NCBI GenBank assembly: GCA_024291935.2
Contig: CM044317.1
Span: 17,878,230 to 17,942,229, forward strand
From: Okapia johnstoni
Taxonomy: Eukaryota; Chordata; Mammalia; Artiodactyla; Giraffidae
Direction: 5' to 3'
Length of the DNA: 64,000 nt
Shown: piece after piece, positions 1-11,609 of the stretch
Layout: the number at the start of each line of letters is the position of its first letter
Numbering within the stretch: position 1 is the stretch's first letter
Notes under the pieces: generated by a model
What the model saw: the letters and a program-made list of their open reading frames with translations, nothing else
Database searches by the model: none
Told to the model about the DNA's origin: nothing
Position numbers and translations under genes: made by a program

Positions 1-44
1 TCATGGAATCCCTGGAAAAGCAGGAAAGGAGGGGTGGAGAGACG

Positions 45-170
45 CATTTATTGAGCACCTATCATATGCCAGACCCGGTGTTTTTAGCTTGCCATGCAGT
101 CACATCTCAAGAGCTACACATGGAGGCAGGTACTGGGAGCTGGGATTCCATTTCTCAGTAAGTCATTTAA
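45..170 (-). mobile_element. MIR SINE fragment
   Basis: The stretch opens with the complement of the MIR 3' end (a tttattgagcacctatcatatgcc-like phrase) and continues into diverged sequence. MIR is an ancient mammal-wide tRNA-derived SINE. The left part is recognisable and the right border is vague. Confidence 0.55.
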
Positions 171-252
171 GAAACACATGTATGCCAAGGGATTCAGCTC
201 TTCAAATATGAATCCTTGTTTTCCCATGGTACATTTCCATGGCTCACCAATG

Positions 253-377
253 AGGTTTTCTTTTTCTTTTTTTTTGGCCACAAGGCACGTGAGATCTTAG
301 TTCCCCAACCAAGGAGTGAACGGAAGCCCTCTGCACTAGAAGTGCAGAGTCTTAACCAGTGTACAGCAGGGAAGTCC
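253..377 (-). mobile_element. CHR-type tRNA-Glu SINE
   Basis: On the minus strand this is a cetartiodactyl CHR-type SINE. A T-rich run (the A tail reversed) comes first, then ttggccacaaggcacg, 'gatcttagttcccc', and finally the complement of the tRNA-like head. It is flanked by a near-perfect 10-bp target-site duplication, ctcaccaatg at 243-252 and ctcaccagtg at 378-387, so the insertion is essentially intact. No coding capacity. Confidence 0.85.
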
Positions 378-420
378 CTCACCAGTGTTTTTGAAATTAC
401 TTCATCCTTAAGGGACATTG

Positions 421-640
421 GGGCTTCCCTGATGGCTCAGCAAGTAAGGAACCCACCTGCCAATGCAGGAGATGTAAGGAGATGCAGGTTCAATCCCTGG
501 ATTGGGAAGATCCCCTAGAGGAGGGCATGGCAACCCACTCCAGTATTCTTGCTGGGAAAATCCCATGGACAAAGGAGTGTGGTGGACTACCGTCTATAAG
601 GGTTGCAACGAGTCAGACAAGAACGAAGGAACGAGCACAC
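421..640 (+). mobile_element. Bov-tA SINE
   Basis: A ruminant Bov-tA SINE. The tRNA-Glu-like head (gggcttccctgatggctcag, B box ggttcaatccc) is joined to a Bov-A body derived from the BovB 3' end (gcaacccactccagtattc, tcccatggacaaaggag, cagacaagaac). The tail is diverged. The internal pol III A and B boxes are recognisable but degenerate. Confidence 0.92.
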
Positions 641-1868
641 GAGGGACTTGGAAACTATTTGTAAAAACACAGTTAAATGGGAGATATGCTTTCAAATCAT
701 TCATAAGTAACTTCTTCCCCCATTCTTATTTAAAAGAAATATACAAAATTGGGAATCTAAAATGAAAAAAAAATAGAAACTCACCATATACTTGAAATGA
801 ATTATGTACTTAAGTGAACACACATTTATATCTGAACTTGCTAATGGCCAAGGGAAAAGGGGGAATGCATTGGGTTATTTAGTCCCCTGGGACCTTTGCA
901 GCATTTTCTTTTACCAATATAAAAGCCAAAATTAAAGTCATGACCTCGGTCTAGAGCTATAGAGTTTCAGTGAAGAAACTGTTTTTGTCTTTGGTATATT
1001 TCAAGCTGTGCCTAATATAATTTATTTATTAAAAAAAATACTTATGCATACACTTTCAGTTCACAAAAAAATATGAATCTTTCCAGCCAATATTTTCTCA
1101 TCACTCTGTTAAGGAAAGTTGTTTATACTGACACATGACCCAGGCATATTTCAAAGAACTAAACATTTATTAATATTTGGATTTTGCTAGTAGAGCATGC
1201 ACAGCAAATTCCTCAACTATTTCTGCAGGGCGTTTATAAAAACAAGTTCACAGTCATGAATGAAATAATGGATACTTTGCTCCTCAAATAAATAAAAATA
1301 ACGATTTTTTTCAATTTTACTAGCTGTTGATATAAATAAAAATGAGCACTTTTCCCCAAGTCATAAAAAACAGGTGCCCAAAAGGCATGAGACAAACATT
1401 ACCAGTGATCTATTTTTAAGATGATAAATATTTAAAGGTACTCATTTATTAAATCTAACCTTCAAATCAGAACTATAATGTATTTTCATGGCACTAATGC
1501 AGCCTAATTTTAAATTTCAACAAGCTTCAAAAAACCAGAAATATAGATTTTAAAATCAGGGCTAGTTGTCTAATAGACTTTCCGCTGGTATTTTAAATGT
1601 ACAATTCTACGTGTAAATTTTCTTCTACTTAGTATTTTTTAATTGCATTATATTTCAGATATAGTGAAATGTAAAAACCTTAAGTGTGCAGAATGACGAA
1701 TTTTTACATATGTATGTTCCATTTCCTCACTATCCAAATCAACACGTAGCAAATTTACTGCAGCACGGAAAGTTTTTTAGTACTCCTTGTCCCATGGAAT
1801 ATTACCCTCAATTCCAGGTAATCACTTTACAGCTTCTAAAATCATAGATTAGTTTTGCCTGTTCTTCA
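641..1868. other. Unique AT-rich stretch, no feature seen
   Basis: Non-repetitive AT-rich sequence with short A and T runs. No splice-like, coding or RNA-gene signal was recognised on either strand. Old, unrecognisable repeat remnants cannot be excluded. Confidence 0.5.
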
Positions 1869-1878
1869 CCTTTATAAA

Positions 1879-2091
1879 GGGCTTTCCAGGTGGCCCAGTG
1901 GGTAAAGAATCCACCTTCAGTGCATGAGACACAGAAGACACTCGGGTCAGGAAGATTCCCTGGAGGAGGGCATGGCAATCTACTCCAGTATTCTTGCCTG
2001 GAGAAGCCCATGGACAGAGGAGTCTGGCAGGCTACAGTCCATACGGTCGCAAAGAGTTGGACACAACTGAAGCGACTGAGCAGGCATGCAT
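1879..2091 (+). mobile_element. Bov-tA SINE with target-site duplication
   Basis: Head gggctttccaggtggcccag, body ctccagtattcttgcctgg, and terminal ttggacacaactgaagcgac. The flanks are cctttataaa (1869-1878) and ccttataaa (2092-2100), a target-site duplication with one indel. This is a complete element. Confidence 0.93.
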
Positions 2092-2212
2092 CCTTATAAA
2101 ATGGGGTCATAAGAATGTCTCTTTTGCATCTGGCTTTGACTCAAATTGTGTTTCTGAGATTCTGACACCACGGTGTTGTCTGTAATAGTAGTTCCTTCAT
2201 TTGTATCAGCTC

Positions 2213-2416
2213 ATCTATTTGCCCAGTAGTAAAGAATTTACCTGCCAATGCAGGAGATGCAAGAGACGTGGGTTTGATCCCTGGGTTGGGGAAATCTCCC
2301 TGGAGTCGTTAATGGCAACCTACTCCAGTATTTCTTGCCTGGAACATTCCATGGACAGAGGAGCCTGGCTGGCTACAGTCCATAGGGTCACAAAGAGTTG
2401 GACATGACTGAGCACG
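2213..2416 (+). mobile_element. Bov-tA SINE, head degenerate
   Basis: The body is clear (gcaggagatgcaagagacg, gtttgatccctgggttgg, ggacagaggagcctggctgg, ttggacatgactgagcacg). The first bases of the head are diverged (catctatttgcccagtagt). The element ends in the adjoining CA-rich tail. Confidence 0.9.
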
Positions 2417-2449
2417 CACGCACACATACACACACACACACACACACCT
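2417..2449 (+). repeat. (CA)n microsatellite, SINE tail
   Basis: A CA-rich run ending in nine uninterrupted CA units directly follows the Bov-tA terminus. Ruminant SINE tails of the form gagcacacacaca commonly seed such microsatellites. Likely length-polymorphic. Confidence 0.9.
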
Positions 2450-3459
2450 TTTTGCAGGCTGGTCTCAACCTAGATGTCTCCTTCTTTGCCTATCACAGCC
2501 TGCTGATCTTGCAGGGTTCACCCAATGCCATCTCCTCCATCAAGCACTTCTCCATCTCCCCAGACATTAGCAGCTCCTTTTCTGATCATGTCTTGTTCTT
2601 AAAAACATTTTAATCTGCTTCTTCGGGTTTGAGGCCCACATTCTGTAGAGCAAGTGCCAGGAGAAGTAAAGAAGACCAGATGGATAGTCACTTAGTGGAT
2701 AAATATGAACAGGTGGAGCAGCTGTGGCGTGCTGGTTGAGAACAATGTGTAATTTAGGCGAAGATCTAGTCGCACAATTTTCCTTCTCTCCTGCCTCTTC
2801 TGCCACCTTCTTTTCCTCTGGCCTCTCCACCTCTCCCTCTTCTCTACTTTTTCCCTCCTCTTCTTCCTTACCCCTTCCATCTCCCCCTGTGTCTCTTAAT
2901 TTAATTTTCTTTACTTTCCTTGCATTCATTTCTTTTTCTTTTCTTGCATTAGTTAATTCACTTGAAAAACATTTAATAGACTATCAGGCCACTGAGCCCA
3001 GACAACAGGTGACATGACCAGTGGTCACTGAACAGGGTATCACGAGGAGAAAATGAGGGACTCAAGTATGCCAATGGAAGAGAAGAGCTGTTAGGAGTAC
3101 AGAATAATCCCTGCATGTGTGACAGGGCAAGCACCCAAATATCTAACTGGCCAGGAAGGTGTTTGACTATGACTGTGGGTTAGACTGGTCTCCCAGCGCA
3201 TGGGGCTCAAAGAAGGTGTTTAATAAGAGGCTCAGGGAAGCAAAGCTACAGGTTCACAGGGCTCTCCTGCACTGCACAGCCACTATAGGGGGTGCAGGGG
3301 CAAGGGGGCAGATTATAGAGCAAGTGACTCTATAAAATATCATCATAATGAACTTTCAAACAAAAGCTGATATTTCAAATGCAATGACTTCAGAAAAGAA
3401 AAAGAGAGGTAAGATTGAGTCCAGGCACTGGTTCAGCCCTCCACGGGATATAAGAGGCA
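2450..3459. other. Unique sequence with a polypyrimidine tract
   Basis: No gene was recognised. Positions 2777-2945 are almost entirely C and T on the plus strand (tcctcttcttcc-like), a simple low-complexity pyrimidine tract. It generates spurious Glu/Lys/Arg-rich frames on the minus strand (2567-2929). Confidence 0.6.
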
Positions 3460-3625
3460 GAAAGAAACTTTAGATAACATGATGTAATTTAGTATATTTT
3501 GTAAATGAGACAATGGCCCAGAGATGACTAGTGACTTATCCAGTATCACACAGCAGTTTCCTCTGTTCTCCAGAGTTTTTTTTTTGAGGCCAGTTCTAGC
3601 ATTGTGCCTACCACATTTCTCAAAA
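3460..3625 (-). mobile_element. MIR SINE
   Basis: The complement of the MIR core is visible: tttgtaaatgagacaatggc, then cccagagatgactagtgac and tatcacacagcag, matching the conserved pattern 'tacagatgaggaaactgagg … cacacagc'. A T run near 3575 interrupts it. Confidence 0.75.
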
Positions 3626-3639
3626 AAGAGGCTCAGGAG

Positions 3640-4226
3640 TAGAATTATTAGGGAAATAAATTCAGAGAGCAATTCAAGATAGCAGGGAAGGTCAGAATAG
3701 AATAGTTATGGAAGAGGAGGTTAGGAAAGTAGTCTGAGGTCAGATTACTAAGAATTTTCACTCCAAGTAAGAAAATGCAAACTTGATCCTTCGGAAGCAG
3801 TAATGAAAATAAGGATTTTTGAACCAGAGGAGATTCAAGTAAAAACAACGTTTGGGGAATTGCGTTAGTCCAGCACTGATGCACACTGTGACTGATGGCG
3901 CTGCTTGTGTTTCGGAGGCCAGGTCACAGGATGGTACAACCTCCAGCCCCTGCCACAAGCACCACACAGACACCAGATGCCCACCCCATAACAGCCAAAG
4001 CTGGGTCCTTGGCCCAAGATCAGCCCGCCGACGTGCTGGACAGCAACTAGGTGATAGCCAAGCCAACTAAACCAACACCACCCTTGCTTGGTGGAGTGTG
4101 AACTTGAGACCTATGATGATAGATCAGCATTTGGTGAGGGCAATGGAAGCCAAGACAGATAAAGGAAAACAGAATCAGACACAGACGTGAACTGCATCAA
4201 CGGCAACACATATTTTTTTTTTAATT
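3640..4226. other. Old repeat-like and unique sequence
   Basis: Positions 3650-3870 resemble a diverged mammal-wide repeat (phrases such as ggtcagattactaagaattt and gcgttagtccagc), but I cannot name the family. The remainder is unique with no gene signal. A T run at about 4211-4222 precedes the BovB. Confidence 0.35.
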
Positions 4227-5735
4227 TTCAGTTCAGTTCAGTTCAGTCACTCAGTCGTGTCCAACTCTTTGCAACCCCATGGATTGCAGCACACCAGGGT
4301 TCCCTGTCCATCACCAAATCCCGGAACCTGCTCAAACTCATGTCCATTGACTTAGTGATGATATCCAACCATCTTATCCTCTATTGTCCCCTTTTCCTCC
4401 TGTCTTCAATTTTTACAGGGTTTTTTTCCAGTGAGTCAGTTCTTTGCATCAGGTGGCCAAAGTATTGAAGTTTCAGCTTCAGCATCAGTCCTTCCAGTGA
4501 ATATTTAGGACTGATTTCCTTTAGGAGGACTGGTTGGATCTCCTTGCAGTCCAAGGGACTCTCAAGAGTCTTCTCCAACACCACAGTTCAAAAGCATCAA
4601 TTCTTCTGCACTCAGCTTTCCTTATAGTCCAATTCTCATATCCATATATGACTACTGGAAAAAACATAGCTTTCACTAAATGGACTTTGGTGGCAAAGTA
4701 ATGTCTCTGCTTTTCAATATGCTGTCTAGGTTGGTCATAGCTTTTCTTCCAAGGACCAAGTGTCTTTTAATTTCATGGCTGCAGTCACCATCTGCAGTGA
4801 TTTTGAAGCCAAAAAAATTAAGTCTCACACTGTTTCCATTGTTTCCCCATCTATTTGCCATGAAGTGATGGGACTGGATGCCATGATCTTAGTTTTTTGA
4901 ATGTTGAGCTTTACGTCAGTTTTGCACTCTCTTCTTTCACTTTCATCAAGAGGCTCTTTAGTTCTTCGCTTTCTGCCATAAGGGTGGTGTCATCTGCATA
5001 CCTGAGGTTATTGATATTTCTCCTGGAAATCTTGATTCCAGCTTGTGCTTCATCCATACTGGCATTTCACATGATGCACTCTGCATAGAAGTTAAATAAG
5101 CAAGGTGACAATATATAGCCTTGACGTACTCCTTTCCCAATTTGGAACCAGTCTATTGTTCCAAGTCCAGTTCTAACTGTTGCTTCTTGACCTGCATACA
5201 GATTTCTCAGGACGCAGATCAGGTGGTCTGATATTCCCATCTCTTGAAGAATTTTCCACAGTTTGTTGTGATCCACACAGTCAAAGGCTTTGGCATAGTC
5301 AATAAAGCAGAAGTAGACGTTTTTCTGGAACTCTCTTGCTTTTTTGATGATGCAGTGGATGTTGGCAATTTGATCTCTGGTTCCTCTGCTTTTTCTAAAT
5401 CCACCTTGAACATCTGGAAGTTCATGGTTCACATACTGTTGAAGCCTGACTTGCAGAATTTTGAGCATTACTTTGCTAGGGTGTGAGATGAGTGCAATTG
5501 TGCGATAGTTTGAACATTCTTTGATATTGCCTTTCTTTGGGATTGGAATGAAAACTGACCTTTTCCAGTCCTGTGGCCACTGCTGAGTTTTCCAAATTTG
5601 CTGGCATATTGAGGGCAGCACTTTCACAGCACCATCTTTTAGGATTTGAAATAGCTCAACTGGAATTCCATCACCTCCACTAGCTTTGTTTGTAGTGATG
5701 CTTCCTAAGGCCCACTTGGCTTCGCATTCCAGGAT
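4227..5735 (-). mobile_element. BovB (RTE) LINE, 5'-truncated
   Basis: Read on the minus strand this is about 1.5 kb of the BovB 3' half. It starts at 'atcctggaatgcgaag' and runs through the reverse transcriptase and C-terminal region to the 3' end, whose reversed ttcagttcagttcag repeat lies at 4227-4245. RTE-type LINEs encode one polyprotein with an endonuclease and a reverse transcriptase; the endonuclease part is absent here. Frameshifts break the frame. DNA encoding the YADD catalytic box is still present (complement around 4985-5003), but it is out of frame with the main open stretch. No clean target-site duplication was found. Confidence 0.95.
5067..5627 (-). pseudogene. BovB reverse-transcriptase fragment
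   Basis: A 186-codon open stretch inside the minus-strand BovB copy. It carries the RT finger and palm blocks: around residues 17-30 PIPKKGNIKECSNYRTIAL, around 106-117 FCFIDYAKAFDC (palm motif A with its aspartate), and around 167-180 GVRQGYILSPCLFN (motif B). It ends at FYAECIM, before the YADD motif C, because of a frame break. Without motif C, the endonuclease and an RTE promoter it cannot encode an active enzyme. It is a dead LINE remnant, not a host gene. Confidence 0.93.
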
Positions 5736-6124
5736 TTATTAAACAAGAAAGCTTATTCAATAAGAACTTGAACAGGAGGGAAAATAGACATTTATTTAAA
5801 GTGTGGTTAGCTGGGGAGGCAGGAAGAGAATCAGAAATCCCAGCTGTCTTGGAGCCCTGATGATAACCATCCTTTTCCCAAATGACATTTGTATGACTGT
5901 TCCCAGAGGTCTAGGCAACTGAAGTGAGATTCCTGTCCCAGAGCCTTATAATGAGACTGCACTACTCCAGGTGACTTCAAGGAGTCTCTGTTCCTCCTAA
6001 ATAAATAATTTAAGCAGCAGAAAAGCTGAGGACTGTCTGGCTCAAGTCTAGTCTTCATAGGAGTCCATTCCCATCGTGGAAAACCTCACTGAGGTCAGGG
6101 TGATTGCCCCTCACTCTCTCTGGG
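5736..6124. other. Unique sequence, no feature seen
   Basis: Short non-repetitive interval between a BovB and a Bov-tA. No gene, splice or RNA signal recognised. Confidence 0.5.
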
Positions 6125-6318
6125 TGGTTTCTCTGGTGGCTCACTGGTGAAGAATCCCCCTCCCAAGCAGGAGGTGCGGGTTTGATCCCTGGGTTGGGAA
6201 GATCCCCTGGAGGCAGAAATGGCAACCCCCTCCAGTATTCTTGCCTGGGAAATCCCATGGACAGAGGAGCCTGGCCGGCTACAGCCCATGGGGTCACAAA
6301 GAGTTGGGCATGCCCGCT
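6125..6318 (+). mobile_element. Bov-tA SINE
   Basis: Head ggtttctctggtggctcac, B box gggtttgatccctgggttgg, body ccagtattcttgcctggg, and end gggtcacaaagagttgggca. The tail is lost into unique sequence. Confidence 0.92.
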
Positions 6319-7479
6319 GCCTGGCTACCTCTGACCAGCTTCCACTTTAATCAATCCTCGGTCTCTTCTCTCACCTTCCTCACTTGCACTTTCCATCTGG
6401 GAATATCTGGTCATTCCAGAGCCAGGCCTAATTTCCTATGAAGACCTCTGACTTATTCGGACCCCACTGGTTCTTTCTTCCTCGTGTCCCCTCAGTAGAA
6501 CACCCACCCCAGGCCATCCGCCTGGGCCCAGCCCCAAATCCTGATCAAACCTTTTGTGGCAATGAGGAAAATGAAGGTCAGACCCTCCCCCAAATGATTG
6601 GTTCAGGGACCTCGGCCATATCATGAGACTGCAGCTCCAGGACAGTGTGCGAAGGTCTGATTTAAAGGACTAGTACGTGATCTGAATTTCAGAGATCATC
6701 TGCTGTTACTTTGACATGTCCAGCAAGTGTCTCATTCATAGTAAAATACTGGTAATACGACAAATTTCAGTTCCACGCTTGAATTTGATTTTGTGGGAGG
6801 TACATTGCACAACAGATGGTGGTGGGGAGAGACTGCTGGAGAATCACATCCCCCGGGCACTGCCTACACACATCGCCCGGCTTGACAACTGCTCCCAGGA
6901 GTGCAATCGCTGAACGAGACCCAGCCATGTCCTGAATAAAGTCTCTGTTGAAAAGAGACATTTTTCTCCTGCTTTTACTCCAGTGGGGCAGATCAGCTAG
7001 GAATAATAAAAGTTGCAAAGGACTAAATGCTTCAGGTAAATTACTTCCTTCCCGCCACTGTGTGTTTATCAGGCAGCCCAAATACTGTTCACATATAAAT
7101 GCAAATGGAAACCTGGACACGGACAGTGTCAGATGTGTGACAAGAGGTGTGTGCCCAGCATGGAAAGCATCTCATAAGTGTGAAAACTATGTGCCTCGTT
7201 TACAGAACACAGCACAGAGTATAATGTGGGATCTTTACATTTTGCTGGGGGCTCTTTTCCCAACTGTTTAAACAAAGCGACAAAAGTCACAATGAGTTGT
7301 GTTAACGTAAATGGGACTATGAGAAAAATCAAAGCCAGGTGTATCAGAGGAAAATAAATATTTTATATGAAGCAACTGTTTTCTCTTATCTACCAAATAT
7401 GTTCCCCTGTTAGGGACCCAGGAGAGATGAAGTACTGTCTTTTAGGGAATGCACTACTTTGCTAGCATAAGTAGCTAAG
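6319..7479. other. Unique sequence, no feature seen
   Basis: About 1.2 kb without a recognised repeat or gene. Composition is less AT-rich than the neighbours to about 6.9 kb. Frames here are short and lack any domain I recognise. Confidence 0.45.
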
Positions 7480-8045
7480 CAAGCAGCAGAAACTCAATGG
7501 CTTAAACAACAGAGATTTATTGTCTGATGATTCTGGAGGCTAGAAGTCCAAGACCAAGGTGTTCACAGGATTGGCTCCTTCTGTGGCCAGTGAGGAAAGG
7601 ACCCATTCCAGCCTTTTCTCCTTGGCTTGTAGATGTCTTTCTTCGTGTTCACTCGGTGTCCTCCCAGTATGTGTGTCTGTATCCGGATTTCTCTTTTTAT
7701 AAGGACCCCAGTCATTTTGGATCAGCGCCCACCCTAATGAGCTCCTGCCAGTGCACGAGCCGCAAGATAACGTGGGTTTGATCCCTGGGTCGGGGAGATC
7801 CCATGGAAGAGAAAATGGCAACCCACTCCAGTACTCTTGCCTGGAGAATCCTATGGACAGAGGAGTCTAGCAGGCTACATCCCAAGGGGTCGCAAAGAGT
7901 CAGACACTGAGCGCGCATCATTGTATTGTATTTGTATCTCATGAGCTCATTTTACTTGATTACCTCTATAATGACCGTATCTCAAGGAAGATCACATTTA
8001 GAGGTATTAGGAGTTGAGACTTTAATTGGAATTTTAAACTCCACC
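7480..8045. mobile_element. Ancient mammalian repeat, split by a SINE
   Basis: Recognisable phrases of an abundant mammal-wide repeat are ggcttaaacaacagagattt, ttctggaggctagaagtcc, tataaggaccccagtcat, caccctaatga, and, after the inserted SINE, ttttacttgattacctct. I recognise the pattern but not the family name with certainty (an LTR or DNA transposon remnant is likely). A copy in the opposite orientation lies at 56795-57190. The Bov-tA at 7745-7940 interrupts it. Confidence 0.7.
7745..7940 (+). mobile_element. Bov-tA SINE nested in an older repeat
   Basis: The body is clear (gggtttgatccctgggtcgg, ctccagtactcttgcctgg, ggtcgcaaagagtcagacac). The start is degenerate and the tail is attgtattgtatttg. 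Flanks are an 8-bp duplication, atgagctc at 7737-7744 and 7941-7948. The host repeat reads through smoothly when the SINE is removed, which supports the insertion boundaries. Confidence 0.9.
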
Positions 8046-8124
8046 AGAGTTTATAAAAACAATTCTAAACACTAAAATGGAGTGGAAACATCAGCTCCTC
8101 TTGCCACACATACAATGTATAGGA

Positions 8125-8326
8125 CAGGGGTCCCCAGCCTCCAGGATCTACCGCCTGATGATCTGAGGTGGAGCTGATGGAGTAATAATAGAAATAAAGT
8201 GCACAATAAATTTAACATGCTTGAATCATTCCGAAACCATCCCCCACCATCCCCCCCACCCCGGCCCATGGAAAAATTGTCTTCTACAAAACCAGACCCT
8301 GGCGCCGAAAATGCTGGGGACTGCTG
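8125..8326. mobile_element. Short hAT-like DNA transposon
   Basis: About 200 bp bounded by imperfect inverted termini: caggggtccccagc at the left, and at the right gctggggactgctg, whose complement is cagcagtccccagc. The interior contains the characteristic cctgatgatctgaggtgga, atcattccgaaaccatc and catggaaaaattgtcttc phrases of a mammalian nonautonomous DNA element. No transposase is encoded. Target-site duplications are not clear. Confidence 0.75.
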
Positions 8327-9587
8327 GAGAGAGGGTCCAGCGAGGGCCACCCAGGCCTGCCTCATCTCACGCATGGCTTCTTCATTTTGTTTTTCTGTTT
8401 CAATAAATTCAAAGGCACTGGTTTTATAAAACCTCAACATTTGCCAAAACAAAGTGAGGAAGTTGAGTAGGAATCCAAGAAAAACAAACAAACACGGAAG
8501 ATCACTTTACAGCATGTCAGAATCAAAAGGAAAAAGAAAAAGCCAGCAAACTCCCCTGACCCCATCTTCTGTGCATTGCTTGAATCCTCTCCATGGCAAC
8601 CACAGCAAAGGGCCATGTAGTCTGTACTACTCAGCAAACTCACCCAGAGGACGCTGGTCCCTCTTTATACAGTGGGAAGTTCTCCCTTTTATTGAGTAGA
8701 CTGGATCCTAACTCTATCTATGGGACAAACCTATCTAATTTCTTTCATATGACAGTCCCCAAGCTTTGTGAAGATAGGTATTCATGCGTTCAACAAATAT
8801 TTGCTGTGTACGTACTATATAGCAACACATTTCTACTCCAGCTAGAATCTTGTCTATGGTAAACAGTCTTGTGCCTCAAACATCCTTCATGGGAAATAGT
8901 TCTATTCCCTTTACCATTCTGGCTTTTCTGCTTGAAAGAGGAATTTTTCTCCTTGTAAAGTATATTGCCCAGAACCAGATAGAATCTTTATGGTTAATGT
9001 GTTTATCTTTCAGTCCTAACAATTAATTTGTTTATCTTTTTGGTTTATCTCATCACTTCATCTTAAATTACTGCATGGTAAACTTGGGAAATGTTGTGAT
9101 CTAATTAGTGTAAATTCTGTTGAAGAAAACATAAAGAAGTAAATGATTGCTTTTTATGGAACGTCAATAGATTTTTTAATGTGTTAGTATTTTTTAGAAA
9201 CATCCCTTCTATCCTTCACATTTTTCGTAGGTTATTTTGTTTTTAACAACTTGAAAAATATTTAAATTTATTTCAAATATCCTACATAATTCTTTGGTTT
9301 CCAGAATAAGACTAAAGCCACAAAGATTACTCAATTCTTCACCATTCATTCCTACCAACGCATTTTATAAAACCAAAAATGCTGGTAAAAACAGCACCAT
9401 GAACAGAACATTGACCTGGAACCAAAAGTGACGCACAGATAGTATCAGAGAAACCTTGGATGTGAAAAGGCAACCAGACCATATTTTAGTGGTCAAGGCT
9501 CTGATTGTCTGCCACAAGATATAAATCAGTGGCCACAGTTCAGAGCTTCAGAAGTTCTTACAGCAAACATTTTTGTTCTCCATTTAA
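8327..9587. other. Unique AT-rich sequence
   Basis: No repeat could be named with confidence. Around 8780-8830 a phrase like 'ttcaacaaatatttgctgtg' hints at an old MIR or L2-related fragment. No gene signal. Confidence 0.4.
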
Positions 9588-9609
9588 ATATATATATATA
9601 TATATATAT
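9588..9609. repeat. (AT)11 microsatellite
   Basis: Eleven uninterrupted AT dinucleotides in AT-rich unique sequence. Self-complementary and likely length-variable. Confidence 0.95.
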
Positions 9610-10216
9610 CATACTCTCCACACTCTAGTTATCCAATGAGGCACAGCCTAGCATTTACCTAACAACAGCATGTGTGGAAAGGTGTTGTAGAAGACGTACT
9701 TGGAAAGCTGTCGGTAAGGCAATTACACCTGACATGAATTCATTTGGTAAATTTGCCAGCCTTGGTTCACAAATTCCATGATGTTGAAGCTTCATTAAGT
9801 CAATGTGTCAGAGGGTCAAAAGAATTCTTCCCACCAAGCTGAGCAAAAGATTCTCGGTACTTGAAGGAAAGATAAGCCAATGCTAGTTCCCTCCTCAAAA
9901 ACTAGAATTGAAACTGAATTCTCATCTAACACCACTGGCACATGCTTATGTGTTTCAAAACTTCCCAAACCTGACAACTGCCCCCACCCCCCTACCTTGA
10001 AAATGACTTTGTAATTACATAGCACTTAACCTGACAGGGAATCTATCTCCTGGCTCTGATCTACCTGGTTGGAGGGAAAAGGGTATAATTTCCTCACAAT
10101 CTCATACCAACTGCAGAACACTTGTGCTGTCTTTTCAAACTATATTCATCAAGAACTGCCAGGTCTTTATAGTAGGAAAAATTAAGACTAGTATGAAAAA
10201 TGAGATTTTTACCTAT
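9610..10216. other. Unique sequence, no feature seen
   Basis: Non-repetitive to the eye on both strands, with a C-rich patch near 9980. No coding or RNA signal. Confidence 0.45.
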
Positions 10217-10300
10217 GACTGATCCATGTTGACCTATGGTAGAAACCAACACAATATTGTAATTATCCTTAAATTTAAAATAAATAAATTTATTAAAAAA
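10217..10300 (+). mobile_element. 3' tip of a ruminant L1/ART2A-type repeat
   Basis: Matches the terminal phrase of the element at 58034-58337: tgactgatccatgttgacct, atggtagaaaccaacacaat, attgtaattatcc, then an A-rich tail. Only the last 80 or so bases are present, as in a severely 5'-truncated retrotransposon insertion. Confidence 0.65.
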
Positions 10301-11192
10301 TAAGATTTTTTTTCACAGTCTTGTCATAGCTCACTTTTGATGGTTTCATTAAATCTAAAATTCTCCAGCTGCTGGTCTTCATGTTAGAAACAAAACATTG
10401 CTTTCTATTAAGTCTATATCCTAAATTTAACAAAAAAATATTAAATTTAAAATTGTGTATTTTTAATCTAGCCTCTGTGGAAAATTAAGGCCTAAAACTG
10501 CACACACGGCCTCATAAACTAACACAAAATCTCTTTTAGAAAAATTCCTAGAGGATAGTTCCAACGAAAGTTAGAAGCACACAGGAACTAAGTCTGTCCT
10601 GCCCAGTTTTCAATTCCTGCATAAATACGGAAAAATCTAAAAAAACCTCTATTTCCCAGAAAAGGTAGGGTTTTTTTTGTATCAAATGACTTTGATCCAT
10701 TCACAGATATGCTAAAATGTTAATGTACCTGAAATCTTTGTGTAACAACCAATAGCTATTGGTCAGGAAATCGGGAAACCACTATTCCTGACCTGACTCC
10801 ACAGAGAACTAGCTCTGTAACATAGCAAGTCACCCGCCCTCAACGAACACTGGAAAAACTAAAGAGCAGACAGCAGTGAAGGCACAGGTCCTGGGGTTCT
10901 GAAAGAGGGTACCAAACGCCCATCCCTCCCCAAACTCAATCTACTTATAATTGTCAGTTTCTAACTGGAGCAAATCTGAAATACTGATTCTCTAAACTTT
11001 TTCCTTTTTTCTTTGGAGTCAGAACATTTAACATGAGACCTACTCTTTCAGCAATTCTTTTAACCGCATAATGAGGTATTAACTCTAGTTACAATGTTGT
11101 ACAGTGATCTCTAGAATTCATGTATCTTGCATAACTGAAATTTTCTATCCCTTGATCAGCAACTGCCATTTTCCCCTTCCTCCAGCTCCAGA

Positions 11193-11320
11193 GTCAGCAT
11201 CACGGACTCAATGGACATGAGTTTGAGCAAACTCCAGGAGATGGTGAAGGACAGGGAAGCCTGGCATGCTGCAGTTCATGGGGTCACAAAGAGTTGGCAC
11301 AACTTAGTGACTGAACAACA
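11193..11320 (+). mobile_element. BovB 3'-end fragment nested in L1
   Basis: Starts within the C-terminal segment (gcatcacggactcaatggac) and ends at the BovB terminus (gtgactgaacaaca). Only about 125 bp remain, a severely 5'-truncated insertion. The L1 flank repeats a ccagc-containing phrase on both sides, suggesting a short target duplication. Confidence 0.88.
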
Positions 11321-11392
11321 CCAGCCCCATAACCACCATTCTACTTGCTGCTTCTCTGAGTTAGACTATTGTAGATACTTCCTATAAGTGAA

Positions 11393-11609
11393 CTTCCCTG
11401 GTGGTTCAGACGGTAAAGAGCCTGCCTACAATGTGGGAGACCCGGGTTCAATCCCTGGGTTGGGAAGATCTCCTGGAGAAGGAAATGGCAACCCACTCCA
11501 GTATTCTTGCCTGGAAAATCCCACGGACGAAGGAGCCTGGTAGACTACAGTCCATGGGGTCGCAAAGAGTCGGACACGACTGAGCGACTTCAGTTTCTTT
11601 CTTTTCTTC
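11393..11609 (+). mobile_element. Bov-tA SINE nested in L1
   Basis: A complete element: head cttccctggtggttcagacg, B box gggttcaatccctgggttgg, end gtcggacacgactgagcgac, and a T-rich tail. The flanking duplication is tataagtgaa (11383-11392) and tgtaagtgaa (11610-11619), 9 of 10 identical. The host L1 phrase is continuous across it. Confidence 0.95.

Noticed and set aside
421..520. tRNA gene in the SINE heads
   Set aside because: The heads keep A and B box-like words, but they do not fold as full tRNAs and are joined to Bov-A bodies, so they are SINE promoters and not tRNA genes. The same holds for every Bov-tA and CHR copy.
2567..2929. Glu/Lys/Arg-rich minus-strand frame of 120 codons
   Set aside because: A direct product of the polypyrimidine tract at 2777-2945; no other support.
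8072..8491. 139-codon minus-strand frame
   Set aside because: Overlies the short hAT-like element at 8125-8326 and has no conserved motif.
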